Numbered from the stretch's first letter, positions 1 through 6,525 are shown. The stretch is 9,647 nucleotides of DNA from Clostridia bacterium (GCA_017396925.1 JAFQKM010000049.1:1-9647), one strand, 5' to 3'. The notes: generated from the sequence alone by a model not told the origin. Program-made: numbers and translations.

Positions 1-1669
1 CAGCGCGCTGGAAATCGGAAAGCTCGATCATGTCGAGTGAGACCGGAATGGTGCCAATGGTATACTGCCGGAGCATCAGTTCCAGCAGCGACAGCAGATC
101 GCTGCGACTGAGCGTATCTTCGCTAAAGACGGCCTCAAACTGGTCGATGGCCACACAGAAAATATTATAGATCTGCCGGTATTCGGCCCCTTCCTGCGCG
201 CGTTTCTGTTCGGTCAGCAAATTGGCGCGCGCTTCGATCTGTGCTTCAAGCTCGATACGTTCCAGATGGGCACGGATCGCATTGGCGTAAACAGCAGCCG
301 ATGCAGAGGGCGGCAGTGTGTCGCGCAGCCGTACCAGAGGATCGGTCAGCTTACGGCGAATGGCATTGAGCTCCATCAGTTCTTCGGGCGCTTCCCTGCC
401 GTCATAGCCCTCCGGGCTAAGGGTCCAATCGCGGAACCAGTTGTTGCCGCGGATCTGCCAGGTATAGGCGTAATTCTCCAGCTTCTCCTGCTCGTCGCGG
501 GTCAGACCGACCAGACCAGACTTCATGTAACGCAGGACCGACTGGAAGGAGAAATGATCCTCGATGGCGCGAAATGCACCCAAAGCAGCGGCGGCAGCTG
601 GCTTATCAAGGAAGTCTTCCTTTCGGCTGACATACAGAGGCAGACCGCAGCGCTGGAAGCTCTGCTGCAGATATTTTTCGTATTGATCGGCTTCGGCCGA
701 GACGATAGCGATGTCGCGCAGACGGGCTTTCCCTTCCAGAACCAGCGAACGGCAGATGCCGGCAGCCAGTTCACACTCTTCAACAACATCCTTACAGCTG
801 TAAAGCTTTATAGCTTGACTATCCTTTTCAAAAGCGGGAATCGAGAAATCAAACAGGCTTTTTGCAAGAATTCCGAGGGCCGGATCCTCCTTTTGATTGA
901 TATGCGGCGGCTGCTTCACCGTCCAGTGGTAACCGGCTGTCGAAGCCAGGCGCTCCAGACGGCCTTTGGTCTTGATCTGCTCAGCAAAAAGCTGCGGATC
1001 CTCCCCAAGATCAAGGGCAACGGTCAGCCCGGCCCCGCCTTCGATCAGCTTTTCCATGATCCGGTATTCAGCAGCGGTAAAGCCCTGAAAGCCATAGATC
1101 AAAACTTCCGCACCGGCCACGGCACTGTGTTCTGCAATATAAGGAACGGCGCTTTCCAGCTTGTCGCTGCCATGGGCGGCGCGTCCCTCACACTGGGCGC
1201 AGCAGGCCGCATAGATCAGGCTGATATCCCGCAGTTTGGCATTCATGCTCTCACGCTGGGCCATCAGCTGCTCCGGCTCGATCAGACAGGAGCGAAACTC
1301 GGAAGCCACCGAAATCAGGCTCGACAGCATATCGGGCCGCTCGGCGGCATTTTTATAGTATTCCAGGCTCGACTCGACCGATCGAACCGCCTTATACATC
1401 AGCAGCACACGGCCGCCCTTATCGATGGGCATAAGTTCCCGACCGGCTTCCTTCAGCGCACGATCGGCCAGCTTGGTAAAGGTCATGACCTGTGCATATA
1501 AGCCGGCACGGTTGCCCCATCTGTCCAGCAGGTGCTTTTCTGCCCGGTGAGAATGGGTTTCGGGCACAAGGATCAGCTGCTTTTTCCCTGCAGCGATCCC
1601 ATGGCCAACGCAGTTGTATATTGCATCGATATTATCCTGCCGCACGGCGGAGCAGATCATCGTAAGCAT
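1..1669 (-). CDS. addB: AddB, ATP-dependent helicase/nuclease subunit B (N-terminal 556 aa, truncated by window edge)
   Basis: AddB is the second subunit of the AddAB (RexAB) helicase-nuclease, which resects double-strand breaks and reads Chi-like sites for RecA loading. My reading of the minus strand gives 556 codons without a stop; the family is usually about 1100-1200 aa, so the C-terminal nuclease and Fe-S region lies outside the window. Family signatures are LILVPET near residue 32, YAQVMTFTKLADR near 59-70, IYGFQGFTAAEY near 191-202, and FSFQSVLRYMKSGLVGL then LENYAYTWQIRGNNW near 373-411. The start ATG at 1669 has an AGGAGG ribosome site (1681-1676) 6 nt upstream, and an in-frame TAA at 1696-1694 excludes a longer N-terminus. 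Oddly, the usual Walker A (GxxGxGKT) expected around residues 5-14 is absent; the residues there are ICSAVRQDNI. The AddB identity comes from remembered family motifs, not a search. Confidence 0.88.
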   Translation of the reverse strand, partial: MLTMICSAVRQDNIDAIYNCVGHGIAAGKKQLILVPETHSHRAEKHLLDRWGNRAGLYAQVMTFTKLADRALKEAGRELMPIDKGGRVLLMYKAVRSVESSLEYYKNAAERPDMLSSLISVASEFRSCLIEPEQLMAQRESMNAKLRDISLIYAACCAQCEGRAAHGSDKLESAVPYIAEHSAVAGAEVLIYGFQGFTAAEYRIMEKLIEGGAGLTVALDLGEDPQLFAEQIKTKGRLERLASTAGYHWTVKQPPHINQKEDPALGILAKSLFDFSIPAFEKDSQAIKLYSCKDVVEECELAAGICRSLVLEGKARLRDIAIVSAEADQYEKYLQQSFQRCGLPLYVSRKEDFLDKPAAAAALGAFRAIEDHFSFQSVLRYMKSGLVGLTRDEQEKLENYAYTWQIRGNNWFRDWTLSPEGYDGREAPEELMELNAIRRKLTDPLVRLRDTLPPSASAAVYANAIRAHLERIELEAQIEARANLLTEQKRAQEGAEYRQIYNIFCVAIDQFEAVFSEDTLSRSDLLSLLELMLRQYTIGTIPVSLDMIELSDFQRA

Positions 1670-1705
1670 AGGCGTCCTCCTGTATCCTGGGATTTATCTG
1701 GAACT

Positions 1706-1734
1706 ATTATAACAGGTTTTCCCCCCATAATCTA
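1706..1734 (-). promoter_or_regulatory. Promoter of addB (extended -10)
   Basis: On the minus strand TATAAT lies at 1711-1706, preceded directly by TGT, giving an extended -10 (TGnTATAAT). The -35 at 17-bp spacing is weak (TAGATT, 1734-1729), as is common with extended -10 promoters. The predicted start near 1699 leaves a leader of about 30 nt before the addB ATG. Confidence 0.65.
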
Positions 1735-1763
1735 TTGATTTCAAACTGTCGCTGTACTATAAT
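1735..1763 (+). promoter_or_regulatory. Promoter of the amidohydrolase gene
   Basis: TTGATT (1735-1740), a 17-bp spacer and a perfect TATAAT (1758-1763) form a near-consensus sigma-A-type promoter. Transcription should begin near 1770, about 36 nt before the ATG at 1806. Its -35 abuts the weak -35 of the divergent addB promoter (1729-1734). Confidence 0.75.
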
Positions 1764-1805
1764 CGAAGTATCTATTATTTATCACATGAAAGGCGGTAAT
1801 TTCTT

Positions 1806-3017
1806 ATGAAAAAGGCAATCAAATGCGGTAAGCTCTTCAACTCCAACGACGGTTCCGTTATGGAAAACATGCTGGTTCTGATCGACGGCAAGAAGATCAC
1901 CGAAGTTATCCCCTGCCCCGCACAGCTTCCTCAGGACTGTGAGATCATCGACCTGTCCGACAGCTTTGTCATGGCCGGCCTGATCGACGCACACGTCCAT
2001 CTTGATATGACCGGTCACAACGACCCCTACAGTGCTTCTCAGGCACTGCTGGGCAGCTATGTTGTCACCGCTCTGGATCAGGCCAAGACCAACCTGCTGG
2101 CCGGCTTCACCACCGTCCGCGATTGCGGCAGCAACGGCTTTGTCAACGTCTCGGTTCGTAACGCCATTGCTCAGGGCAAGTTCCCCGGTTCCCGTGTCTT
2201 TGCCAGCGGCGGCGGCATCAGCTCGACCGGCGGCCATGCAGACGATCATTTCAGCCCCTATCTTGTCAACACCCTGGGCTGCGGCCCCTGCGACGGTCCC
2301 TATGAGGCCCGTAAGGTCGCCCGTTACAATCTGAAATACGGCGCCGACTTCCTCAAGGTCATGGCTACCGGCGGCGTTATGTCCCTCGGCACCACCGTTG
2401 GCTCCCAGCAGCTGACACAGGATGAGCTCAATGCCATCTGCGAAGTTGCCAGAATGTATGGCGTACATACAGCTGCCCATGCCCACGGCACCGACGGCAT
2501 CAAGGCTGCCACACGCGCCGGCATCACCTCTATCGAGCACGGCATGATGTTGGATGACGAAGCCATCGAGCTCTTCCTGCAGCATGGCACATATCATACA
2601 CCCACCATCATCGCTGCCGAACGTATCGTCACCTGCGGCGAGCAGATGGGACTGCAGACATGGATGATCGACAAGGCCAAGCAGGTCTACGAGCGCCATG
2701 AATGGGGCGTTCGCGAAGGTATCCGCCTGGGCGTTAAGCACACCTTCGGCTCCGACGCCGGTACCCCCTCCAACTTCCACGGCAAGCAGGGCTATGAGTT
2801 TGAACTGATGACCAAGTTCGGCTTCACACCTGCCCAGACCCTGATGGCTGCCACCAAGACCAACGCCGAGCTGCTGTCTTCCTTCGACAAGTTCGGTTCG
2901 GTCGACGCCGGCAAGCTGGCCGATATCGTCGCCTTCAAGCGCAATCCTCTGGAAGACATCACCGTCATGAAGGAATGTGCCTTTGTCATGAAGGAAGGCG
3001 TCGTTTACAAGCAGTAA
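1806..3017 (+). CDS. Metal-dependent amidohydrolase (imidazolonepropionase/prolidase-like superfamily member)
   Basis: This is a 403-aa cytosolic enzyme of the amidohydrolase superfamily with no signal peptide. The usual metal ligands are visible: HVH at 63-65 (in GLIDAHVHLD), a candidate carboxylated lysine K184 (DFLKVMATGG), H225 in HTAAHAHG, H245 in SIEHG, and D317 in TFGSDAGTP. These indicate a binuclear metal TIM-barrel hydrolase flanked by the small beta-sandwich domain (residues 1-55 and 365-403). The overall pattern resembles the COG1228/cd01299 group, which includes imidazolonepropionase-like proteins and characterised Xaa-Arg/Lys or Xaa-Pro dipeptidases (the Sgx9260/Cc2672 type). 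The substrate cannot be read from the sequence, and no histidine-degradation genes adjoin, so a HutI call is not justified. An AAAGGCGG ribosome site (1789-1796) lies 9 nt before the ATG. The gene is monocistronic: own promoter upstream, hairpin terminator 16 bp after the stop. Confidence 0.9.
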   Translation: MKKAIKCGKLFNSNDGSVMENMLVLIDGKKITEVIPCPAQLPQDCEIIDLSDSFVMAGLIDAHVHLDMTGHNDPYSASQALLGSYVVTALDQAKTNLLAGFTTVRDCGSNGFVNVSVRNAIAQGKFPGSRVFASGGGISSTGGHADDHFSPYLVNTLGCGPCDGPYEARKVARYNLKYGADFLKVMATGGVMSLGTTVGSQQLTQDELNAICEVARMYGVHTAAHAHGTDGIKAATRAGITSIEHGMMLDDEAIELFLQHGTYHTPTIIAAERIVTCGEQMGLQTWMIDKAKQVYERHEWGVREGIRLGVKHTFGSDAGTPSNFHGKQGYEFELMTKFGFTPAQTLMAATKTNAELLSSFDKFGSVDAGKLADIVAFKRNPLEDITVMKECAFVMKEGVVYKQ

Positions 3018-3033
3018 TTCCATTTTACATAGC

Positions 3034-3065
3034 AAAAGCCGCATGAGCAATCTCATGCGGCTTTT
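3034..3065. terminator. Bidirectional intrinsic terminator, amidohydrolase / small minus-strand ORF
   Basis: A perfect 14-bp stem (AAAAGCCGCATGAG, 3034-3047, with CTCATGCGGCTTTT, 3052-3065) closes a CAAT loop. The A-run at the left foot and T-run at the right foot let it work in both directions. On the minus strand it begins 1 bp after the TAA (3069-3067) of the small hydrophobic frame, as expected for a real 3' end there. Confidence 0.92.
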
Positions 3066-3066
3066 C

Positions 3067-3244
3067 TTATGCTGTTTTCTCTTTCGGTCTGCCATCCCGA
3101 ATCATATATACAGCCAGTGCCATAATCATCAGAAATACAGCAGCTCCTGTAATGGGATTCATTATATCAGCAAGGCCTGTTCCCATATCAAAAGCGGCAA
3201 ACATGGCGGTCTGCAGAAAAAAGACCGACACCAAAATCAGACAT
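3067..3244 (-). pseudogene. Small hydrophobic (membrane) protein gene, frame broken by one base near its start
   Basis: I do not recognise this protein. An ATG at 3244 has a well-placed AAGGAG (3258-3253, 8-nt spacer), but its frame stops after 18 codons. One base over, an uninterrupted frame runs to the TAA at 3069-3067 and encodes a strongly hydrophobic stretch (LILVSVFFLQTAMFAAF), a turn (DIMNP), a second hydrophobic stretch (ITGAAVFLMIMALAVYMI) and a basic tail (RDGRPKEKTA). This looks like a two-helix hairpin membrane protein of about 58 residues. Deleting one base restores a single ORF, either the T just after the ATG or one T of the six-T run (A6 on the plus strand, 3217-3222). Alternatives are translation from the internal ATG at 3204 (45 aa), a CTG or TTG start, slippage on the T6 run, or a sequencing error. 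The terminator directly after the stop and the regulated upstream region argue that it is or was a gene. Confidence 0.45.
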
Positions 3245-3270
3245 TTTTCTTTCTCCTTATTCTCATTAAC

Positions 3271-3284
3271 ACAACACTTGTTGT
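3271..3284. promoter_or_regulatory. Putative TetR operator, site 1
   Basis: The 14-bp inverted repeat ACAACA-CT-TGTTGT contains the core CAACACTTGTTG (3272-3283). It overlaps the -35 (TTGTTG, 3278-3283) of the tetR promoter, and on the other strand lies 13 bp upstream of the AAGGAG of the small hydrophobic ORF. A second copy lies at 3340-3351. Confidence 0.6.
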
Positions 3285-3306
3285 TTTTTGTATTTTCAAG
3301 TATAAT
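3278..3306 (+). promoter_or_regulatory. Promoter of the TetR-type regulator
   Basis: TTGTTG (3278-3283), a 17-bp spacer and a perfect TATAAT (3301-3306) are seen. The predicted start is near 3313, leaving a leader of about 67 nt that contains the second palindrome. A TATACT on the opposite strand (3304-3299) could be the -10 of a divergent promoter for the small hydrophobic ORF, but no good -35 accompanies it. Confidence 0.68.
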
Positions 3307-3339
3307 GGGTAAAGAAAATAAAAACGATCATCAATAAAA

Positions 3340-3351
3340 CAACATTTGTTG
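3340..3351. promoter_or_regulatory. Putative TetR operator, site 2
   Basis: CAACATTTGTTG repeats the site 1 core with one central change, giving the shared motif CAACAyTTGTTG. It lies 68 bp downstream of site 1, at about +28 to +39 of the predicted tetR transcript, so a bound repressor would act as a roadblock. Confidence 0.58.
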
Positions 3352-3379
3352 AGATAAAGAGAAATCAGGTAAATATTCT

Positions 3380-3907
3380 ATGAACACACCCAACAATAAA
3401 CGCCGTAAAGAATCTCAGAACCGTATTGAAAGGGCCTTTATTCGCCTTCTGCAGAATCAGGAACTGGAACAGCTCTCGGTAACCGCCATCTGCCGCGAGG
3501 CCAATGTCAACCGCACCACCTTTTATGCCAACTATGCCGATATGCACAATCTGGCTGAAGCGGTTGGCCGCCGTCTGGAACAGGAGGTACAGAATCTATA
3601 TCAGAATACCAAGGATCACAGCTACAGCAGCGACAACTTTTTAAAGCTTTTTCAGCACATCAAAGAGAATCAGCTGTTCTACAAGACCTATTTCAAACTT
3701 GGTTTCGACAATGCCGAGATCATCGGCTATGATCTTCCTCTGGCTGCAGATTTTTACGGTGACCAGCATATTGAATATCATCTCGCATTTTTCCGCAGCG
3801 GCCTCAATGCCGTTATCAAAAGGTGGCTGCAGAATGACTGCCGCGAGTCGCCCGAAGAAATCGCCGCCATCATTCGCACCGAATATGGTCCAAAAGAGAT
3901 CCGATAG
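3380..3907 (+). CDS. TetR/AcrR-family transcriptional regulator
   Basis: This 175-aa protein has the TetR N-terminal DNA-binding domain at about residues 10-60. The helix-turn-helix reads LSVTAICREANVNRTTFYANYADMHNL (given in two parts: LSVTAICREANV near 32-43 and NRTTFYANYADMHNL near 44-58), with the typical RTTFYxxYxD signature of the recognition helix and the helix after it. The C-terminal part (about 75-175) is helical and rich in aromatics (FYKTYFKLGF, IEYHLAFFRSGLNAVIKRWL), matching the compact ligand/dimerisation domain of short TetR proteins such as the DhaS-like group; the ligand is unknown. The ribosome site is weak (AGG at 3367-3369, 10 nt before the ATG). The paired palindromes around its promoter suggest negative autoregulation, and the divergent small membrane ORF is the obvious second target. 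No terminator separates it from the helicase gene, so some read-through is possible. Base composition is a little more AT-rich than the flanking genes by eye. Confidence 0.85.
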   Translation: MNTPNNKRRKESQNRIERAFIRLLQNQELEQLSVTAICREANVNRTTFYANYADMHNLAEAVGRRLEQEVQNLYQNTKDHSYSSDNFLKLFQHIKENQLFYKTYFKLGFDNAEIIGYDLPLAADFYGDQHIEYHLAFFRSGLNAVIKRWLQNDCRESPEEIAAIIRTEYGPKEIR

Positions 3908-3930
3908 TCTTTTCTTTTGTGAAGTCGTAT

Positions 3931-3959
3931 TTGCTTATTTTTTGTCTTTGTGCTATACT
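3931..3959 (+). promoter_or_regulatory. Promoter of the DEAD-box helicase gene (extended -10)
   Basis: TTGCTT (3931-3936), a 17-bp spacer and TATACT (3954-3959) preceded by TGC form an extended -10 promoter. The predicted transcription start is near 3966. A second extended -10-like element (TGATATACT, 3998-4006), lacking a good -35, lies nearer the gene. Confidence 0.7.
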
Positions 3960-3965
3960 TAAATA

Positions 3966-3989
3966 TGTATGGGAACTTTCCGCCATACA
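3966..3989 (+). promoter_or_regulatory. Possible 5'-terminal stem-loop in the helicase mRNA leader
   Basis: TGTATGG (3966-3972) pairs perfectly with CCATACA (3983-3989) around a 10-nt loop. The stem begins at the predicted first transcribed base. Such a hairpin could shield the 5' end from decay or act in regulation; this is inference only. Confidence 0.4.
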
Positions 3990-4018
3990 GCAGAAACTGA
4001 TATACTTTTATTTTTTAT

Positions 4019-4022
4019 GGAG
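4019..4022 (+). promoter_or_regulatory. Ribosome-binding site that sets the helicase start at 4029
   Basis: GGAG lies 6 nt before the ATG at 4029. The in-frame ATGs at 3969 and 4017 have no ribosome site, and 3969 would be only about 3 nt from the predicted transcript start. Confidence 0.75.
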
Positions 4023-4028
4023 AATACA

Positions 4029-5591
4029 ATGGACGAAAAGCTTTTCAGCAACCTGAACCTTTCCGAAGAGGTCCTGCATGCCATCGCCGATGTCGGCTAT
4101 GAGGCCATGACCCCCATTCAGGAAAATATCATCCCCGTCGTCCTCGAAGGCCGCGATGTCATCGGCCAGTCGAGCACCGGCACCGGTAAGACTGCCGCTT
4201 TTGCCATCCCTGCGGTCGAGATGACCGAACCCACCGAAGAGGGCCGCGTACAGGTCCTGGTTCTGGCTCCCACCCGCGAGCTGGCCATTCAGATCACCGA
4301 CGAAATGCGCAAGTTTGCCAAGTATAAGGAAGGCGTCAAGACGGTTCCCGTCTATGGCGGCCAGACCATTATGATCCAGATCCGCGGCCTGAAGAAGGCC
4401 GAGATCGTTGTCGGTACACCCGGCCGTATCATTGACCACATCAAGCGCGGCACCCTTAAGATGGATCATATCAAGATGGTCGTTCTGGACGAGGCCGACG
4501 AGATGCTCGATATGGGCTTCCTCGACGACATCCGCTATATCCTCAACTGCTGCCCCGAAAACCGCCAGACCCTGCTCTTCTCGGCCACCATGCCCACCCA
4601 GATCCTGCGCATTACCCAGCGCTTCCAGAAGGATCCCGTACATGTCAAGGGCGACGACGGCCAGACCGCTTTTGAACTGATCACCCAGTATTACTGCGAA
4701 GTTCCCCAGAAGAAGAAGGCCAACTCGGTCGTTCTGCTGATGGAAAAGCTGGGCATCCAGCGCTCGCTGATCTTCTGCAACACCAAGCATATGGTCGATG
4801 TTCTCACCGAACATCTGGTGGAAAAGGGCCTTGCCGCTGTTGCCCTCCACGGCGATATGAAGCAGTCTTTCCGCAGCCATGTTATGAAGGAGTTCAAGGA
4901 AGGCTCGGTTAATATTCTGGTCGCCACCGACGTTGCTGCCCGCGGCATCGACGCTTCCGGCGTACAGGCCATCATCAACTACGACATCCCCCAGGACACC
5001 GAATACTATGTCCACCGCATTGGCCGCACCGGACGTGCCGGCAACTATGGCGCAGCTTACACCATCATTGCCAACCGCGGCGAGTTCTTTAACCTCTGTG
5101 ACATTGAAGACAAGAGCGGCGCACATCTGATCCCCTACGATCTGGAAGGCACCGAAGCCCTGCCCGACGACAAGGTTCGTGCCAGCAACAATGCCAAGGC
5201 CAGCTACCGCCCCCGTCCCGATGACGGCAAGAAGCAGGGCGCCGGCACCGCTTCCAAGTTTAAAGACAACCCCAGAAATGTTCTGGTTTCGGTTGACGTC
5301 GGCGCCGAGCACGACATCCGTCCCAGCCATATTTCGGGCGCCATCATGAAGCACGCCCGTCTGCGCAAGCAGGATATCGGCCGTATTACAGTCAACCCCA
5401 CCGAATCCTTCATCGAGCTTTCCCCCGAGAATGCCCGTCATGTCATGCGTTCCATGACCGATGCCACCGTCAACGACTTCGTTGTTGTCTTCCGCGCTGC
5501 CGAGGAACCCAAGAAGTCCTCCGGCCGTCCCAACACCAAGGGCGGTTACAACCGCGGCCGCAACGGCGGTTACCGCAAGGGCAAGAAATAA
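4029..5591 (+). CDS. ATP-dependent DEAD-box RNA helicase with DbpA-type RNA-binding tail
   Basis: This 520-aa protein unwinds or remodels RNA, probably in ribosome assembly, cold adaptation or mRNA decay. All helicase motifs are present: Q motif (AMTPIQ, 26-31), motif I SSTGTGKT (48-55, with SS where AQ is usual), Ia PTRELA (81-86), Ib TPGR (130-133), II DEAD (154-157), III SAT (185-187), IV LIFCNTK (247-253), V ATDVAARGID (299-308) and VI HRIGRTGR (329-336). A charged linker follows the RecA-like core. Residues about 415-490 (RNVLVSVDVGAEHDI to VNDFVVVFRAAE) match the DbpA RNA-binding domain found in DeaD/CsdA and Bacillus DbpA (YxiN) proteins, and the last 20 residues are Gly/Arg/Lys-rich (GGYNRGRNGGYRKGKK). 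DeaD, CshA and DbpA orthology cannot be separated here, so no symbol is given. It has its own promoter and a hairpin terminator 17 bp after the stop. Confidence 0.95.
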   Translation: MDEKLFSNLNLSEEVLHAIADVGYEAMTPIQENIIPVVLEGRDVIGQSSTGTGKTAAFAIPAVEMTEPTEEGRVQVLVLAPTRELAIQITDEMRKFAKYKEGVKTVPVYGGQTIMIQIRGLKKAEIVVGTPGRIIDHIKRGTLKMDHIKMVVLDEADEMLDMGFLDDIRYILNCCPENRQTLLFSATMPTQILRITQRFQKDPVHVKGDDGQTAFELITQYYCEVPQKKKANSVVLLMEKLGIQRSLIFCNTKHMVDVLTEHLVEKGLAAVALHGDMKQSFRSHVMKEFKEGSVNILVATDVAARGIDASGVQAIINYDIPQDTEYYVHRIGRTGRAGNYGAAYTIIANRGEFFNLCDIEDKSGAHLIPYDLEGTEALPDDKVRASNNAKASYRPRPDDGKKQGAGTASKFKDNPRNVLVSVDVGAEHDIRPSHISGAIMKHARLRKQDIGRITVNPTESFIELSPENARHVMRSMTDATVNDFVVVFRAAEEPKKSSGRPNTKGGYNRGRNGGYRKGKK

Positions 5592-5608
5592 TCTTTCCGC
5601 ACATATAA

Positions 5609-5639
5609 AAAACCGAGGTTCAAATCGAACCTCGGTTTT
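5609..5639. terminator. Bidirectional intrinsic terminator between helicase and DpaA-like genes
   Basis: A perfect 13-bp stem (AAAACCGAGGTTC, 5609-5621, with GAACCTCGGTTTT, 5627-5639) closes an AAATC loop. A T-run follows on the plus strand (5641-5645) and an A-run precedes it (5607-5612), so it can serve both convergent genes. Confidence 0.92.
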
Positions 5640-5657
5640 CTTTTTCCACGATTCAGC

Positions 5658-6431
5658 TTACTCGGCCTTGGCCGCTGCAACCAGACGCAGCACCGATTCG
5701 GCGATGGCGCGGCCGGCGGTATCGGGCGAGAAGTTGCCGGGCAGCTTGACGCCGACAACAAAGGGAACCTCCAGCTCCTTGGCCAGATCCAGATCAAAGC
5801 CATGGCGGCCGGCAGCGATCTCGACCAGAACGGCATCCTTACGGACAGCCTTCAGTTCTTCCTCGCCCAGCACGGGTGCAGGGATCGAATTGAAAATGAT
5901 GTCCTGCTCGGGAATGACCTTTGCGACATCCTGGAGATGAACCGACTTGTTGCCGTAAGCCTGGGCGTGAGACAGGCCCTCGACACTTCTCGACGCCTGT
6001 GTGACATGGGCGCCCATATTGCGCAGGATCTGCGACAGATAGTTGCCGATATGACCATTGCCCAGAACCAGGCACCTGCTGTTCCAGATGGTCTTTTTAG
6101 AATGCTGCATAGCCAGTGTCAGCGCACCCTCGGCTGTGCAGATGCCATTGAAATACTTCATGCCGGGCTCCTGCAGATAGTTCAGAACCTCGCGGTCGGG
6201 GGCATTGGCGCCGCAGACCAGTGCATGCGCAGGGACCTTTGCCATGATCTCGGCATAGACCTCATCGGTGCCCCAGACATGAATGCCATCGGGGCCGACT
6301 GCCTGGAAAGGCAGAACCACAACATCGGCCTCGGCAGGATCCTTGGTGACAGTATAACCGTCGTCGGTCAGTGCCTTGGCCACATAACCATATCTGGCAT
6401 CGCCGCCGATGCCCAAAACGAGAAACTTCAT
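5658..6431 (-). CDS. Dipicolinate synthase subunit A-like protein (DpaA/SpoVFA family)
   Basis: DpaA (SpoVFA) is the NAD(P)-binding subunit of dipicolinate synthase, which makes the spore-core chelator dipicolinate from dihydrodipicolinate in the mother cell. The 257-aa product has the DpaA N-terminal domain (MKFLVLGIGGDARYGYVAKAL, with GGDAR at 9-13; ADVVVLPF near 35-42; CTAEGALTLAMQHS at 98-111) and a C-terminal Rossmann domain with GNGHIG at 124-129, NSIPAPVL at 181-188 and PGNFSPDTAGRAIA at 231-244. It is shorter than the 297-aa Bacillus subtilis protein (recalled length). The start at 6431 is chosen for the AAAGGAG (6447-6441) 9 nt upstream; a longer in-frame start at 6530 lies upstream of the predicted promoter. 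No dpaB (spoVFB) gene adjoins: the gene stands alone between its promoter and a terminator. An alternative is a DpaA-like dehydrogenase with another substrate. Confidence 0.85.
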   Translation of the reverse strand: MKFLVLGIGGDARYGYVAKALTDDGYTVTKDPAEADVVVLPFQAVGPDGIHVWGTDEVYAEIMAKVPAHALVCGANAPDREVLNYLQEPGMKYFNGICTAEGALTLAMQHSKKTIWNSRCLVLGNGHIGNYLSQILRNMGAHVTQASRSVEGLSHAQAYGNKSVHLQDVAKVIPEQDIIFNSIPAPVLGEEELKAVRKDAVLVEIAAGRHGFDLDLAKELEVPFVVGVKLPGNFSPDTAGRAIAESVLRLVAAAKAE

Positions 6432-6462
6432 ATAGCAGCACTCCTTTGATTTGTTTGATTCT

Positions 6463-6491
6463 ATTCTACAGGATAATGTGCGTTTTGTAAA
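6463..6491 (-). promoter_or_regulatory. Promoter of the DpaA-like gene
   Basis: On the minus strand TTTACA (6491-6486), a 17-bp spacer and TAGAAT (6468-6463) match the sigma-A consensus at five of six bases in each box. A sigma-A-type rather than mother-cell-type promoter would mean expression outside sporulation. Confidence 0.68.
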
Positions 6492-6525
6492 TAGAAATCG
6501 GTTTGCAAAGGCTAACACCATGAAA

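Noticed and set aside
266..1501. Long plus-strand open frame opposite addB
   Set aside because: It is in exact antisense codon register to addB, has no ribosome site or recognisable domain, and is explained by scarce TTA/CTA/TCA codons in addB.
1782..3095. 437-codon minus-strand open frame opposite the amidohydrolase
   Set aside because: It is an antisense-register shadow, rich in Gly/Ala/Asp with no domain. The sense frame has every metal ligand of the amidohydrolase family.
3043..3337. Short plus-strand open frames downstream of the amidohydrolase
   Set aside because: They begin inside a terminator hairpin or lack a ribosome site, have unlikely composition, and cross the tetR promoter. 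The minus-strand hydrophobic frame explains the region better.
3969..4028. N-terminal extension of the helicase to the ATG at 3969
   Set aside because: The extra 20 residues are not helicase-like, and that ATG is about 3 nt from the predicted transcript start. GGAG at 4019-4022 selects 4029.
4008..5441. 477-codon minus-strand open frame opposite the DEAD-box helicase
   Set aside because: It is an antisense-register shadow. The sense strand carries all helicase motifs.
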